Positions 1-9,287 of a DNA stretch of 64,000 nucleotides are shown piece after piece. Under the pieces are notes generated by a model. It saw nothing but the letters and a program-made list of their open reading frames with translations, had not been told where the DNA came from and did no database searches. How positions within the stretch are numbered: position 1 is the first letter of the stretch; the number at the start of each line of letters is the position of its first letter. This stretch comes from Streptomyces sp. I05A-00742 (GTDB lineage: Bacteria; Actinomycetota; Actinomycetes; Streptomycetales; Streptomycetaceae), in NCBI RefSeq assembly GCF_013055795.1, contig NZ_JABETO010000006.1, positions 62,001 through 126,000 of the forward strand, in the 5' to 3' direction. Made by a program: the position numbers and the translations under genes.

Positions 1-1
1 A

Positions 2-2002
2 CCGGCGGAGCTCCCGGAGTCGGCCGCGCGCGCCCGTTTCCACGCGGTGGACTGGGTGGAGTTCCAGGGCGTGATCGGCCTGGCCGTGGCCGAGGACACC
101 CTCGCCGAGGCCCGGATCCGGGTGGTGGACGAGGCGGGCGCGGTCGCCAGGACCGTCAGGGCGCGGGCCCGGCAGACGGACCACGAGAGCTCCCAGGCGC
201 TCGTCGGCACCCTGGAGGAGGTACCCGCGCCGCACCCCGGCACCTCACCCGCACGGACGACCGTCACCGGCGACTGGCGCCGCAACCGCGAGGCGTTCCT
301 GCTGGACGCCGGGCGGGCGCTGGCCGAGGCCCGGTCGACCTCCGAGGTGATGCGGGTGGCCGCGGGCCTGTCGATGCCCGGGTTCGAGCCGTCGGCGCTG
401 GCGGTCTTCGGGGCGGACGGCGGCCGGGTGACGATGATCGGCCACCACGGCTACGGGCCGGACGACGTGGAGGCGTTCCTCGACATCCCGCTGGACGGCA
501 ACCACCCGGCCGCCGAGGTCATCCGCACCGGCCGGGCGATCTACATCCCCTCCGCCGACGACTACGCGCGCCGCTTCCCCGCCGTCTGGCCGCTCGTCGA
601 GCGGTTCGGCCGCAGGTCGTGGGCGTTCCTGCCGCTGATCAACGCCGGACGGTCGATCGGCGCCTGGATGGCCGGTTTCAGCGTCCCGGTGGCCTTCACC
701 CCGGACGAACGGTCGGTGCTCACCACGGTCGCCCGGATGCTGGCGCAGGCGCTGAGCCGGGCGAGCGTCCACGAGTCGGAGAAGGAGCTGTCGGTCGGCC
801 TGCAGCGCTCGATGATGCCGACCGTCCAGCCGGACATCCCCGGGATGACGGTGGCGGCCCGCTATGTGCCGACCGGCGGCGGCCTGGAGGTGGGCGGCGA
901 CTGGTACGACATGATCCCGCTGCCCTCGGGCCGGCTGGCGCTGGTCATCGGGGACGTCCAGGGGCACGACGTACGGGCCGCCGGGCTGATGGGCCAGCTG
1001 CGGATCGCGCTGCGCGCCTACGCGTCGGAGGGGCACCACGCGGACGCCGTCCTCTCCCGGGCCTCCCGCTTCCTGGCCGGCATCAACGGCAGCGGCCCGC
1101 AGGACCCGCGCTTCGCGACCTGCCTGTACATCGAGGTGGACCCGGCCACCGGGCTGCTGGTCATCGCCCGGGCGGGCCATCCCGACCCGGCGATCCGGCT
1201 GAGTGACGGCACGATGCTCGTCCGCTCCACCGCGGGCGGCCTGCCGCTGGGCATCGACCCGGACACCGACTACCCCACCACCCGCCTGGTCCTGGAGCCC
1301 GGCGAGACGATGCTGGTGTGCACCGACGGCCTGATCGAGACCGGCGGCCACGACCTGGAGACCGGCTGGAAGCGGCTGCGGGGGGTCATCGAGGGCGAGC
1401 ACGCGGCGGACGACCCCGCGTTCCTGGAGACGCTGGCGGACGCGCTCGTGCAGGCCGTGCACGGTCCGTCCTCGCACTACACCACAGGACCGCTGGTGGA
1501 CCGGCGCGAGGACGACATCGCGCTGCTCCTGCTCCGCCGCGAGCCGCCGGCCCCGGCCGCCGCGCGCGCCGCGCCGCCGCTGCGCCGGGCGGTCATGACC
1601 ATCGCCCAGGCCGAGCCCGAGCGCATCGCGGAGGCCCGCCAGCAGGTGCGGGACCTGATGCACGACTGGCCGGACGGGGACCAGACCGACTCGGCGGTGC
1701 TCATGGTCTCCGAGATGGTCACCAACGTGCTGGTCCACACGGACGGGGACGCGCTGCTCATGGCGTCCATATCCGGGGAACGGGGCCACCGCTGCCTGCG
1801 CGTCGACGTCGCGGACACCAGCGACGAGCTGCCGCACCGGCGGCACCCCGGCGAGATGGCCTCCTCCGGCCGCGGCCTGGTGCTGATGGAGATCCTGGCC
1901 GGGGCCTGGGGCGTGGAGCCGCAGGGCGAGGGCAAGAACATCTGGTTCGAGCTGTACGAGGCGGACCGGCCGTCGCCGGACGACCTGGCGGCGATCACGT
2001 GA
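2..2002 (+). CDS. SpoIIE-type PP2C phosphatase with GAF and anti-sigma-type ATPase domains, 5' end cut by window
   Basis: Cytoplasmic signalling protein of the Rsb/SpoIIE kind that would dephosphorylate an anti-anti-sigma factor and may also bind a sigma factor through its kinase-like end. The frame is open from base 2 and a GTG at 47 is merely internal, so the true start is probably upstream. Counting from that GTG, a GAF-like region spans about 85-240, the PP2C/SpoIIE domain about 265-500 with metal-binding motifs GGDWYD (283-288) and GDVQGH (302-307), and a HATPase_c domain about 525-640 with the N-box MVSEMVTNVLVH. Strong hairpin terminator follows at 2044-2079. The partner regulators are not in view. 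Confidence 0.9.
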   Translation, partial: PAELPESAARARFHAVDWVEFQGVIGLAVAEDTLAEARIRVVDEAGAVARTVRARARQTDHESSQALVGTLEEVPAPHPGTSPARTTVTGDWRRNREAFLLDAGRALAEARSTSEVMRVAAGLSMPGFEPSALAVFGADGGRVTMIGHHGYGPDDVEAFLDIPLDGNHPAAEVIRTGRAIYIPSADDYARRFPAVWPLVERFGRRSWAFLPLINAGRSIGAWMAGFSVPVAFTPDERSVLTTVARMLAQALSRASVHESEKELSVGLQRSMMPTVQPDIPGMTVAARYVPTGGGLEVGGDWYDMIPLPSGRLALVIGDVQGHDVRAAGLMGQLRIALRAYASEGHHADAVLSRASRFLAGINGSGPQDPRFATCLYIEVDPATGLLVIARAGHPDPAIRLSDGTMLVRSTAGGLPLGIDPDTDYPTTRLVLEPGETMLVCTDGLIETGGHDLETGWKRLRGVIEGEHAADDPAFLETLADALVQAVHGPSSHYTTGPLVDRREDDIALLLLRREPPAPAAARAAPPLRRAVMTIAQAEPERIAEARQQVRDLMHDWPDGDQTDSAVLMVSEMVTNVLVHTDGDALLMASISGERGHRCLRVDVADTSDELPHRRHPGEMASSGRGLVLMEILAGAWGVEPQGEGKNIWFELYEADRPSPDDLAAIT

Positions 2003-2043
2003 GTGCTTCTCTTGGAGCTTCTGAGAGCTTCCGCGCGAGGGCG

Positions 2044-2079
2044 GTGGGGGCTCGCCCCCTGAACCGGGCGAGCCCCCAC
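2044..2079. terminator. Intrinsic terminator-like hairpin
   Basis: Perfect 14-bp arms, GTGGGGGCTCGCCC at 2044-2057 and its complement at 2066-2079, with an 8-nt loop. It sits between the convergent SpoIIE-type gene (+) and pirin gene (-) and can serve both. There is no U-tract, as is usual for Streptomyces hairpin terminators. Confidence 0.8.
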
Positions 2080-2174
2080 CGGGCTGGTGACCACTCACTC
2101 GCGGAGCGCCCCTCCTGCCGGGGGGCGGGCCTCATTTCTTCCCGTGCCCCGTGCCGCGGGAACGCCGGAGCCCC

Positions 2175-3161
2175 TCACTCGTTGGGGTGAGTTTCCCGAT
2201 GAATCGACAGAGCGGGCTCCGCGGGGACCGTTCCCAGCCGTCCCGCCTTGAAGTCGTCGAAGGCCTGGGCGAGTTCGGCGTGGGTGTTCATCACGAACGG
2301 CCCGTAGTGCATCATCGGCTCCCGGATCGGCAGCCCGCCGAGCAGCACCACCTCGAAGTTCTCGGAGCGGGACTCCTGGGCGGCGTCCGCACGGACCACC
2401 AGCGAGTCGCCCTGCCCGAACACGACCGCCTGTCCGCTGCCGAACGGGCGCTCCTCGGCACCGGCCGAGCCGTGGCCCGCGAGCCCGTAGGCCAGGGCGT
2501 TGAAGTCGCGCCGCCAGGGCAGCACGAGCCGGGCCCCCGGGCTCACGGAGGCGTGGATCATGGTGATCGGGGTGTGCGTGGTGCCCGGGCCGGCGTGGCC
2601 CGCGACGTCACCGGCGATCAGCCGGATGAGCGCCCCGCCGTCCTCCGAGGCGAGCAGCCGTATGTGGCCGCCCCGGATGTCCTGGTACTTCGGGGCGATC
2701 ATCTTGTCCTTGCGCGGCAGGTTCACCCACAGCTGGAGGCCGTGGAAGAGGCCGCCGCTGACGACCAGTTCCTCGGGCGGCGTCTCGATGTGCAGCAGGC
2801 CGGAGCCGGCGGTCATCCACTGGGTGTCGCCGTCGGTGATGACCCCGCCGCCGCCGTGCGAGTCCTGGTGCACGAAGGTGCCGTCGATGATGTAGGTGAC
2901 GGTCTCGAAGCCGCGGTGCGGGTGCCACGGGGTCCCCTTCGGCTCCCCGGCTCCGTAGTCCACCTCGCCCATCTGATCCATCATGATGAACGGGTCGAGG
3001 TGCCGGTGGTCGATCCCGGCGAAGGCCCGGCGGACCGGGAAACCCTCGCCCTCGAAGCCGGCGGGCGCGGTGGACACCGCGAGCACCGGGCGGGCCGCGG
3101 GGCCCACCGGTGCCGTCACACGGGGCAGGCTCAGCGGATTCTCCGCAGTTACAGCAGGCAT
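2175..3161 (-). CDS. Pirin family protein
   Basis: Bicupin protein of about 328 residues, the normal pirin length. The N-terminal cupin carries the pirin metal-site pattern: PWHPHRGFETVTYII followed by G-T-FVHQDSHG-G and HIETPPEE. Family members are iron-binding and several have quercetinase or redox-sensing activity; the substrate here is unknown. The start ATG at 3161 was chosen over an upstream in-frame GTG because GGAGG sits about 5 nt before it. It is divergent from the protease gene; the roughly 125-bp gap is AT-richer than the genes and should hold both promoters. Confidence 0.88.
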   Translation of the reverse strand: MPAVTAENPLSLPRVTAPVGPAARPVLAVSTAPAGFEGEGFPVRRAFAGIDHRHLDPFIMMDQMGEVDYGAGEPKGTPWHPHRGFETVTYIIDGTFVHQDSHGGGGVITDGDTQWMTAGSGLLHIETPPEELVVSGGLFHGLQLWVNLPRKDKMIAPKYQDIRGGHIRLLASEDGGALIRLIAGDVAGHAGPGTTHTPITMIHASVSPGARLVLPWRRDFNALAYGLAGHGSAGAEERPFGSGQAVVFGQGDSLVVRADAAQESRSENFEVVLLGGLPIREPMMHYGPFVMNTHAELAQAFDDFKAGRLGTVPAEPALSIHRETHPNE

Positions 3162-3288
3162 GTCGCCCTCCTCGGACGGTTCAGCCCCCAAGTTAGTTGA
3201 AGGCTTAACAACCTGCAAGGCTGATGCATTCCCGGCCGTTCCTCCCGGACATTCGGCGGTTACCCCACCAAGGGTGGACACTTGATCA

Positions 3289-4233
3289 ATGCGCGCCAGA
3301 TCCGCCGGCCCCGGCAAGGCCGGTTACACCGTCCTCTTCGCCACCGTGCTGGCCCTGGCCCTCCTCGGCCTGCTCGTGGCGACCAGGGGACTGGCCCTCG
3401 GCGGCTCCCTGGCGGAGGGCGAGTCCTCCGGCCACTACACGGAGCCCGAGGACGTCGGGGACCGGGCTGCCGACGCCATGGCCTCCGCCGTGCGCGCCGA
3501 GCCCGGCACCCCCCGCCGGGCGGCGGCCGAGCACGCGGCGGACCGCGGGACGCGCACCGATCCCCTGCCGCGCTCCGAGCCGCTGACGGCGTCCCCCCGC
3601 GACCCGTCGCCCGCGGTCGGCCCGCTCTTCTACACCGACCAGGACGAGCCCGCGCACGGCTGCACCGCGAGCGTCGTCCACAGCGGCACCGGCGATCTGC
3701 TCGTCACCGCCGCGCACTGCGTCTACACCGACGGCTTCCACACCGACCTCGCCTTCGCCCCCGGCTACCACGACGGCGAGGCGCCCTACGGGATCTGGGT
3801 GCCCACCTCCATCGACGTCACCCCCGAGTGGATGTCCGACCGGGACGAGGACCACGACGTCGCCTTCCTCCGCGTCCGCCAGGTCGGCACGGACGCCCCC
3901 CTGGAGGCCGTCACCGGAGCGGAACGGATCGCCTTCCGCCCGACGGCGGACCGTCCTGCGCGGGTCATCGGCTACCCGGGGGACGGCGAGCGGCCCCTCG
4001 GCTGCCAGAACACGGTTCGGCGCGAGGGCGCCGGGCAGCTTCGTTTTGACTGTGAGGGGATGCCTGGGGGGACGAGCGGGAGTCCGCTGCTGACGGATGT
4101 CGATGCGGGGACGGGGCTGGGGACGGTCGTCGGGGTGCTTGGGGGCCGGGATGAGGGTGGAGACGATGTGACGTCGTACAGTTCGTATTTCGGCGAGGCG
4201 ATCGAGCGGCTGTACCGGCGGGCGGTGAGGTAG
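3289..4233 (+). CDS. Secreted or membrane-anchored trypsin-like serine protease
   Basis: 314-residue chymotrypsin-fold protease. Residues about 12-35 form one hydrophobic N-terminal segment (signal peptide or anchor), so the enzyme acts outside the membrane. The triad is visible: His in TAAHC, Asp in EDHDVAFLRV and Ser in GMPGGTSGSPLL. Cysteines before the His (GCTASVV) and around the Ser region suggest disulfides. A Pro/Glu/Ala-rich stretch separates anchor and catalytic domain. Its physiological substrate is unknown. A long hairpin repeat follows directly. Confidence 0.88.
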   Translation: MRARSAGPGKAGYTVLFATVLALALLGLLVATRGLALGGSLAEGESSGHYTEPEDVGDRAADAMASAVRAEPGTPRRAAAEHAADRGTRTDPLPRSEPLTASPRDPSPAVGPLFYTDQDEPAHGCTASVVHSGTGDLLVTAAHCVYTDGFHTDLAFAPGYHDGEAPYGIWVPTSIDVTPEWMSDRDEDHDVAFLRVRQVGTDAPLEAVTGAERIAFRPTADRPARVIGYPGDGERPLGCQNTVRREGAGQLRFDCEGMPGGTSGSPLLTDVDAGTGLGTVVGVLGGRDEGGDDVTSYSSYFGEAIERLYRRAVR

Positions 4234-4245
4234 GGGGGTGTGCCC

Positions 4246-4420
4246 CGGGCCCCCGGTGAGCGCGCCTGCGGCGCGCGTCCTCAAACGCCGGACGGGCTGG
4301 ATTCGCGCCCGGGCGCACACTTCAGCCCGTCCGACGTTTGAGGACAACCGCGCGGAGCGCGGTTTCGGGGGTGCGGGGGCTTGCCCCCGCAAGAAACGGT
4401 GAAAGGGCGGGCCCGGGGCG
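4246..4420. repeat. Long dispersed hairpin repeat, copy 1
   Basis: About 175 bp of non-coding sequence that recurs at 9046-9220. It contains several nested inverted repeats: GCGCGC/GCGCGC at 4260-4276, a 23-bp pair (4277-4299 with 4323-4345, one mismatch, core CAAACGCCGGACGGGCTG), CCGCGC/GCGCGG at 4348-4362, and TGCGGGGGC/GCCCCCGCA near 4372-4391. It separates the convergent protease and SseB genes, so it probably serves as a bidirectional terminator. Near-identical CAAACGCCGGACGGGCTG elements are, to my knowledge, widespread in Streptomyces intergenic regions. Confidence 0.85.
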
Positions 4421-4428
4421 AACCCCCC

Positions 4429-4881
4429 TCAGCCGTACATCCGCCGCATCGCGAAGTCCACCATCTGCTCGACCGCCTTCGCGTCGAACACCATCCGGTG
4501 ATCCCCCTCCATGTCCAGCACGAACCCGTACCCCGTAGGCAGCAGATCGATCACCTCGGCCCCGGTGATGACGAAGTACTTCGACTCCTTGCCGGCGTAA
4601 CGCCGCAGCTCCTTCAGCGAGGTGAACATCGGGATCACCGGATGCTGCGTGTTGTGCAGCGCCAGGAACCCGGGGTTGTCACCGCGGGGGCAGTACACCT
4701 TCGAGCCGGAGAAGATCACCTGGAAGTCCTCGGCGGACATGGAGCCGGTGGTGAAGGCCCGGACCGCGTCGGCCAGCGACGGCGGCGACGGCTCGGGGTA
4801 GAGCGGCTGCTCGCCGTAGCCGCCGGGCTGCTGCGGCGGGGCGTAGCCCTGTTGTCCCACGTTCTGGTCGTAGCCGTACAT
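4429..4881 (-). CDS. SseB-domain protein of unknown function
   Basis: 150-residue soluble protein. Residues about 1-35 are Tyr/Gly/Gln/Pro-rich and probably disordered. The rest matches the SseB-like domain, including the conserved stretch VIPMFTSLKELRRYAG and VLDMEGDHRMVFDAKAVE. SseB domains are common in actinobacteria but have no agreed biochemical role outside Salmonella. No convincing ribosome site precedes the ATG at 4881, so it may be translated from a short or leaderless transcript. It is divergent from the acyl-CoA dehydrogenase, with two palindromes in the shared gap. Confidence 0.8.
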   Translation of the reverse strand: MYGYDQNVGQQGYAPPQQPGGYGEQPLYPEPSPPSLADAVRAFTTGSMSAEDFQVIFSGSKVYCPRGDNPGFLALHNTQHPVIPMFTSLKELRRYAGKESKYFVITGAEVIDLLPTGYGFVLDMEGDHRMVFDAKAVEQMVDFAMRRMYG

Positions 4882-4931
4882 GGGCCAAAGCGTAACCAGT
4901 CACAGTTGGCCCAACAGGGGTTGCTTCTTAT

Positions 4932-4968
4932 TACCGACGGGTAGCATCATGCAGATTACCGATCGGTA
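4932..4968. promoter_or_regulatory. Paired palindromes, candidate TetR-type operator
   Basis: TACCGATCGGTA at 4957-4968 is a perfect 12-bp palindrome. TACCGACGGGTA at 4932-4943 is a near match 25 bp upstream (10 of 12 bases). They lie 46 bp before the acyl-CoA dehydrogenase start, in the gap shared with the SseB gene. Spacing and symmetry fit a dimeric repressor, plausibly one sensing acyl-CoA; no adjacent regulator gene is present to assign. Confidence 0.55.
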
Positions 4969-5013
4969 CGCACGAGGAACGCCCCTCCCGTCACCCCTTA
5001 CGGAGCCGTTGTC

Positions 5014-6840
5014 ATGGGCCACTACAAGTCGAATCTCCGCGACATCGAGTTCAACCTCTTCGAGGTGCTCGGCCGCGACAAGCTGTACGGCACCGGCCCG
5101 TTCGCGGAGATGGACGTCGAGACCGCCAAGGACATCCTGTCGGAGATCGCGCGCCTCTCGGAGAACGAGCTGGCCGCCTCCTACGCCGACACCGACCGCA
5201 ACCCGCCGGTCTTCGACCCGGAGACGAACACCGCCCCGATCCCGGACAGCTTCAAGAAGAGCTACCAGGCGTACATGGACGCCGAGTGGTGGCGCCTGGG
5301 CATCCCGGAGGAGATCGGCGGCACGGTCGCGCCGCGCAGCCTCCTCTGGGGCTTCGCGGAGACGATCCTCGGCGCCAACCCGGCCGTCTGGATGTACACG
5401 TCCGGCCCCGCCTTCGCCGGGGTGCTGTTCGCCGAGGGCACCGAGCAGCAGAAGCACATCGCGAAGATCGCGGTGGAGAAGCAGTGGGGCTCGACCATGG
5501 TCCTGACCGAGCCGGACGCCGGCTCGGACGTGGGCGCGGGCCGCACCAAGGCCGTCCGGCAGGAGGACGGCTCGTGGCACATCGAGGGTGTGAAGCGGTT
5601 CATCACCTCGGGTGAGCACGACATGACCGACAACATCCTCCACTACGTGCTGGCCCGACCCGAGGGCGCGGGACCGGGCACCAAGGGCCTGTCCCTCTTC
5701 CTCGTGCCGAAGTACGAGTTCGACTTCGAGACCGGTGAACTCGGCGCCCGCAACGGCGTCTACGCCACCAACGTCGAGCACAAGATGGGCCTGAAGGCGT
5801 CCAACACGTGTGAGATGACCTTCGGCGACAAGCACCCCGCCAAGGGCTGGCTCATCGGCGAGAAGCACGACGGCATCCGCCAGATGTTCATGATCATCGA
5901 GTTCGCGCGGATGATGGTCGGCACAAAGGCCATCGCCACCCTCTCCACGGGCTACCTCAACGCCCTGGAGTACGCCAAGGAGCGCGTGCAGGGCCCGGAC
6001 CTGGCCAACTTCACCGACAAGAAGGCCCCCAAGGTCACCATCACGCACCACCCGGACGTGCGCCGCTCGCTGATGACGCAGAAGGCGTACGCGGAGGGCA
6101 TGCGCGCCCTCGTCCTCCACACGGCCGCCGTCCAGGACGACATCCTCGTCAAGGAGGCCGCGGGCGAGGACGCCAAGGCGCTGCACGGTCTCAACGACCT
6201 GCTGCTGCCGATCGTCAAGGGCTACGGCTCGGAGAAGTCGTACGAGCAGCTGGCCCAGTCGCTCCAGACCTTCGGTGGCTCCGGGTACCTCCAGGAGTAC
6301 CCGATCGAGCAGTACATCCGCGACGCCAAGATCGACACCCTCTACGAGGGCACCACCGCCATCCAGGGCCAGGACTTCTTCTTCCGGAAGATCGTCCGCG
6401 ACCAGGGCCAGGCGCTGACCCTGCTCTCCGAGGAGATCAAGAAGTTCCTCGCCGAGGCCGCCGGCGGCGAGGACCTGGCCCCCGCCCGCGACCGGCTGGC
6501 CAAGGCCGCCGGGGAGCTGGAGGCGATCGTCGGCACCATGCTGACCGACCTCGCCGCCACCGAGAAGGACGTCAAGTCCATCTACAAGGTCGGCCTCAAC
6601 ACCACCCGCCTGCTGATGGCCTCCGGGGACGTCGTCGTCGGCTATCTGCTCCTCCGGGGCGCGGCCGTGGCGGCCGAGAAGCTGCCGGCCGCCTCCGCCA
6701 AGGACAAGGCGTTCTACGAGGGCAAGATCGCCGCCGCGAAGTTCTTCGCCGCGAACGTCCTGCCCGCCGTCTCCGTCGAGCGCAAGCTCGCCGAGTCCGT
6801 GGACCAGTCGCTGATGGAGCTGGACGAGGCCGCCTTCTGA
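5014..6840 (+). CDS. Acyl-CoA dehydrogenase, long FadE-like form
   Basis: 608-residue FAD-dependent acyl-CoA dehydrogenase, predicted to oxidise acyl-CoA to trans-2-enoyl-CoA in the first step of beta-oxidation. The N-terminal, middle ([15 protein letters not shown], flavin contacts) and C-terminal helical domains are in order. The motif [18 protein letters not shown] and [17 protein letters not shown] carries the region of the catalytic glutamate. The roughly 130-residue C-terminal extension is typical of the large ACAD class rather than the 380-residue class. It is monocistronic: palindromic operators upstream, strong terminator at 6883-6911. Chain-length preference cannot be read from sequence. 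Confidence 0.92.
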   Translation: MGHYKSNLRDIEFNLFEVLGRDKLYGTGPFAEMDVETAKDILSEIARLSENELAASYADTDRNPPVFDPETNTAPIPDSFKKSYQAYMDAEWWRLGIPEEIGGTVAPRSLLWGFAETILGANPAVWMYTSGPAFAGVLFAEGTEQQKHIAKIAVEKQWGSTMVLTEPDAGSDVGAGRTKAVRQEDGSWHIEGVKRFITSGEHDMTDNILHYVLARPEGAGPGTKGLSLFLVPKYEFDFETGELGARNGVYATNVEHKMGLKASNTCEMTFGDKHPAKGWLIGEKHDGIRQMFMIIEFARMMVGTKAIATLSTGYLNALEYAKERVQGPDLANFTDKKAPKVTITHHPDVRRSLMTQKAYAEGMRALVLHTAAVQDDILVKEAAGEDAKALHGLNDLLLPIVKGYGSEKSYEQLAQSLQTFGGSGYLQEYPIEQYIRDAKIDTLYEGTTAIQGQDFFFRKIVRDQGQALTLLSEEIKKFLAEAAGGEDLAPARDRLAKAAGELEAIVGTMLTDLAATEKDVKSIYKVGLNTTRLLMASGDVVVGYLLLRGAAVAAEKLPAASAKDKAFYEGKIAAAKFFAANVLPAVSVERKLAESVDQSLMELDEAAF

Positions 6841-6882
6841 GCGTTCTCAGCGTTCCGAGCGTGCTGAGCGTTCCTGTGCGTC

Positions 6883-6911
6883 AGGCCCTCCCCCTCGCCG
6901 GGGGAGGGCCT
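6883..6911. terminator. Intrinsic terminator-like hairpin
   Basis: AGGCCCTCCCCC (6883-6894) pairs fully with GGGGGAGGGCCT (6900-6911) around a 5-nt loop, 42 nt after the acyl-CoA dehydrogenase stop and before the next gene on the same strand. Confidence 0.85.
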
Positions 6912-6967
6912 CCGCGCGTTCCGCCGGGCGCCCGCGCGCCCCTTGCCCGGCTCCTTATCCTGAGGCC

Positions 6968-8257
6968 ATGAGCACTGCGCACCGCTTCGACCGCGGCCAT
7001 ACCGACGACCTCATGTCCTTCCTCGCGGCCAGCCCCTCGCCCTACCACGCGGTGGCCAACGCGGCGGCCCGGCTGGAGAAGGCGGGGTTCCGGCAGCTCG
7101 CGGAGACCGACGCGTGGGACGCGTCGTCCGGTGGGAAGTACGTCCTGCGCGGCGGCGCGGTCATCGCCTGGTACGTGCCCGAGGGCGCGACGGCCGCCAC
7201 CCCCTTCCGCATCATCGGTGCGCACACCGACTCCCCCAACCTGCGCGTCAAGCCGCTGCCCGACAGCGGCGCGCACGGCTGGCGCCAGGTCGCCGTGGAG
7301 ATCTACGGCGGACCGCTGCTCAACAGCTGGCTCGACCGCGACCTCGGCCTCGCGGGCCGGATCACCCTGCGCGGCGGCGAGCACCGGCTCGTCCACGTCG
7401 ACCGCGCCCTGCTGCGCGTCCCGCAGCTCGCCATCCACCTGGACCGCGGCGTCAACGACGGTCTGACGCTGGACCGGCAGCGCCACATGACGCCCGTCTG
7501 GGGCCTCGGCGGCGTCCGCGAGGGCGACCTCATCCGCTTCGTCGCCGACGAGACGGGGGTCGCCGCCGACGAGATCACCGGCTGGGACCTGATGACGCAC
7601 AGCGTCGAGGCCCCGTCCTACCTCGGCCGCGACCGCGAACTCCTCGCCGGGCCGCGGATGGACAACCTCGTCTCCGTGCACGCCGGCACCTCCGCCCTCG
7701 CCGCCGCCGCGACCGGTGACGAACCCGCGTACATCCCCGTCCTCGCCGCCTTCGACCACGAGGAGAACGGCAGCCAGTCCGACACCGGCGCCGAGGGCCC
7801 GCTGCTCGGAAACGTGCTGGAGCGCTCGGTGTTCGCCCGCGGCGGGACGTACGAGGACCGGGCGCGGGCCTTCGCGGGCACCATCTGCTTCTCCTCCGAC
7901 ACCGGGCACGCGGTCCACCCCAACTACGCGGAGCGGCACGAGCCCGGCCACCACCCCGTGGCCAACGGCGGCCCGATCCTCAAGACCAACGTCAACCAGC
8001 GGTACGCGACCGACGGCAGCGGCCGGGCCGCGTTCACGGCGGCCTGCGAGCGGGCCGGAGTGCCCTGGCAGCACTTCGTCTCGAACAATTCCGTTCCCTG
8101 CGGCACCACGATCGGTCCGATCACGGCGGCCCGGCACGGCATCACCACCGTCGACGTAGGCATCGCTATCCTCTCCATGCACTCCGCCCGTGAACTCTGC
8201 GGCGCGGACGACCCGCATCTGCTCGCCTCGGTGCTGGCCGCCTTCCTGGCGGGCTGA
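6968..8257 (+). CDS. M18 family aminopeptidase
   Basis: 429-residue cytosolic dinuclear-zinc aminopeptidase of the aspartyl-aminopeptidase family, removing N-terminal (typically acidic) residues from peptides. Length is normal. Metal and catalytic motifs seen in order: GAHTDSP (first zinc His), PRMDNLVS (bridging Asp), FDHEENGS (general-base and ligand Glu), SSDTGHAVHPNY and a C-terminal HSARE segment. It lies between a terminator and an independent lipoprotein gene, so it is probably transcribed alone. Confidence 0.92.
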   Translation: MSTAHRFDRGHTDDLMSFLAASPSPYHAVANAAARLEKAGFRQLAETDAWDASSGGKYVLRGGAVIAWYVPEGATAATPFRIIGAHTDSPNLRVKPLPDSGAHGWRQVAVEIYGGPLLNSWLDRDLGLAGRITLRGGEHRLVHVDRALLRVPQLAIHLDRGVNDGLTLDRQRHMTPVWGLGGVREGDLIRFVADETGVAADEITGWDLMTHSVEAPSYLGRDRELLAGPRMDNLVSVHAGTSALAAAATGDEPAYIPVLAAFDHEENGSQSDTGAEGPLLGNVLERSVFARGGTYEDRARAFAGTICFSSDTGHAVHPNYAERHEPGHHPVANGGPILKTNVNQRYATDGSGRAAFTAACERAGVPWQHFVSNNSVPCGTTIGPITAARHGITTVDVGIAILSMHSARELCGADDPHLLASVLAAFLAG

Positions 8258-8380
8258 TCCCCCGTCAGGGACGAACCTGCGGTTCCCGCGGGCCCGGACG
8301 ACCCGCTGGCCCGGATGACCCTCGGGCCCGGGATGAGCACGACGCACCTCCGATCCACCGACATCCCACCGGGGGAACCC

Positions 8381-8998
8381 ATGACCCACCGCCTCCTGCG
8401 GTCCACCGCCGTCGCGTTCACCGCCGCGGCCGCCCTGACGCTGACCCTGACCGCCTGCGGCGGCGGTGGGGACGGCAAGGGCGACGGGGAGGGCAAGAGC
8501 GACAAGGCCGCGGCGACCGCGTCCGACGCGCCCGGTGCGCCCGGTGCCGCGGGGGAGGACAGCGCCACCCAGGGCGTGAAGAAGGGCGACGCCTGCGCCC
8601 CCTCCGACCTGACCATCGAGGCCCGCCCCGCCAAGAAGCCCGCCGGCTCCCTCCTCCTCGTCGCCACCGCCAAGAAGGCGTGCACCGCCTACGGCTTCCC
8701 CTTCCTCCGCTTCGACAAGGACCAGGCCTCCGCGGACATGGACGCCGCCAGCAAGCCGGAGCAGCCGGTGCGGCTGGGGGCCGGGAAGGCCGCTTACGCG
8801 GGCGTCCGGCCGACGTCGTCGGACGGCGGGACGCCTCGGGAGGCCAAGGAGCTGTCGGTTTCCCTTCAGGCTGCGAACGGCGATCCGGTGGAAGGCGGCG
8901 AGGTGCGGACGGCTCTGCCGGGTGGGAAGTTGCGGATCGATGATTCGGTGCGGACGACGTATTGGGTCAGCAGTGAGGGTGCCGCGCTGGGCGGGTGA
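8381..8998 (+). CDS. Lipoprotein with DUF4232 domain
   Basis: 205-residue predicted lipoprotein. Signal peptide 1-23 ends in the lipobox LTAC, then a Gly/Lys/Asp linker and a beta-rich DUF4232 domain with two cysteines (GDACAPSDL and KKACTAYGF) that may pair. The ATG at 8381 was chosen over an upstream frame extension because GGGGGAA lies 4-10 nt before it and it directly gives a signal peptide. Exposed on the outer face of the membrane; function unknown, common in Streptomyces. Confidence 0.85.
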   Translation: MTHRLLRSTAVAFTAAAALTLTLTACGGGGDGKGDGEGKSDKAAATASDAPGAPGAAGEDSATQGVKKGDACAPSDLTIEARPAKKPAGSLLLVATAKKACTAYGFPFLRFDKDQASADMDAASKPEQPVRLGAGKAAYAGVRPTSSDGGTPREAKELSVSLQAANGDPVEGGEVRTALPGGKLRIDDSVRTTYWVSSEGAALGG

Positions 8999-9045
8999 GG
9001 GGGCCCCGGTCCCGCCCTTTCACCATTTCTGCGGGGAAGGGCCCC

Positions 9046-9220
9046 GCGCCCCCGGGTGAGCGCGCCTGCGGCGCGCGTCCTCAAACGCCGGACGGGCTGG
9101 AATTCGCGCCCGGGCGCACACTTCAGCCCGTCCGGCGTTTGAGGACAGCGCGCGCAGCGCGCTTCTGGGGGTGCGGGGACCCGCCCCCGCAAGAAACGGT
9201 GAAAGGGCGGGCCCGGGGCA
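9046..9220. repeat. Long dispersed hairpin repeat, copy 2
   Basis: Second copy of the element at 4246-4420, over 90 percent identical by eye and of the same length. The 23-bp arms (9077-9099 and 9124-9146) are perfectly complementary here. A further pair, CCCGCCCTTTCACC at 9011-9024 and GGTGAAAGGGCGGG at 9198-9211, wraps the whole unit into one large stem. It follows the lipoprotein gene and precedes the small membrane-protein gene. Confidence 0.85.
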
Positions 9221-9287
9221 CATCCCCACCCGCCTCCCGGGTAGGCGCGGTAATGACCGGCCGAAAACACCCGGAAGGAGTCATGCC

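Noticed and set aside
245..2098. Long minus-strand open frame opposite the SpoIIE-type gene
   Set aside because: Its translation is low-complexity Arg/Gly/Pro/His, with no domain, and it is the usual antisense shadow of a GC-rich gene whose plus-strand product has clear motifs.
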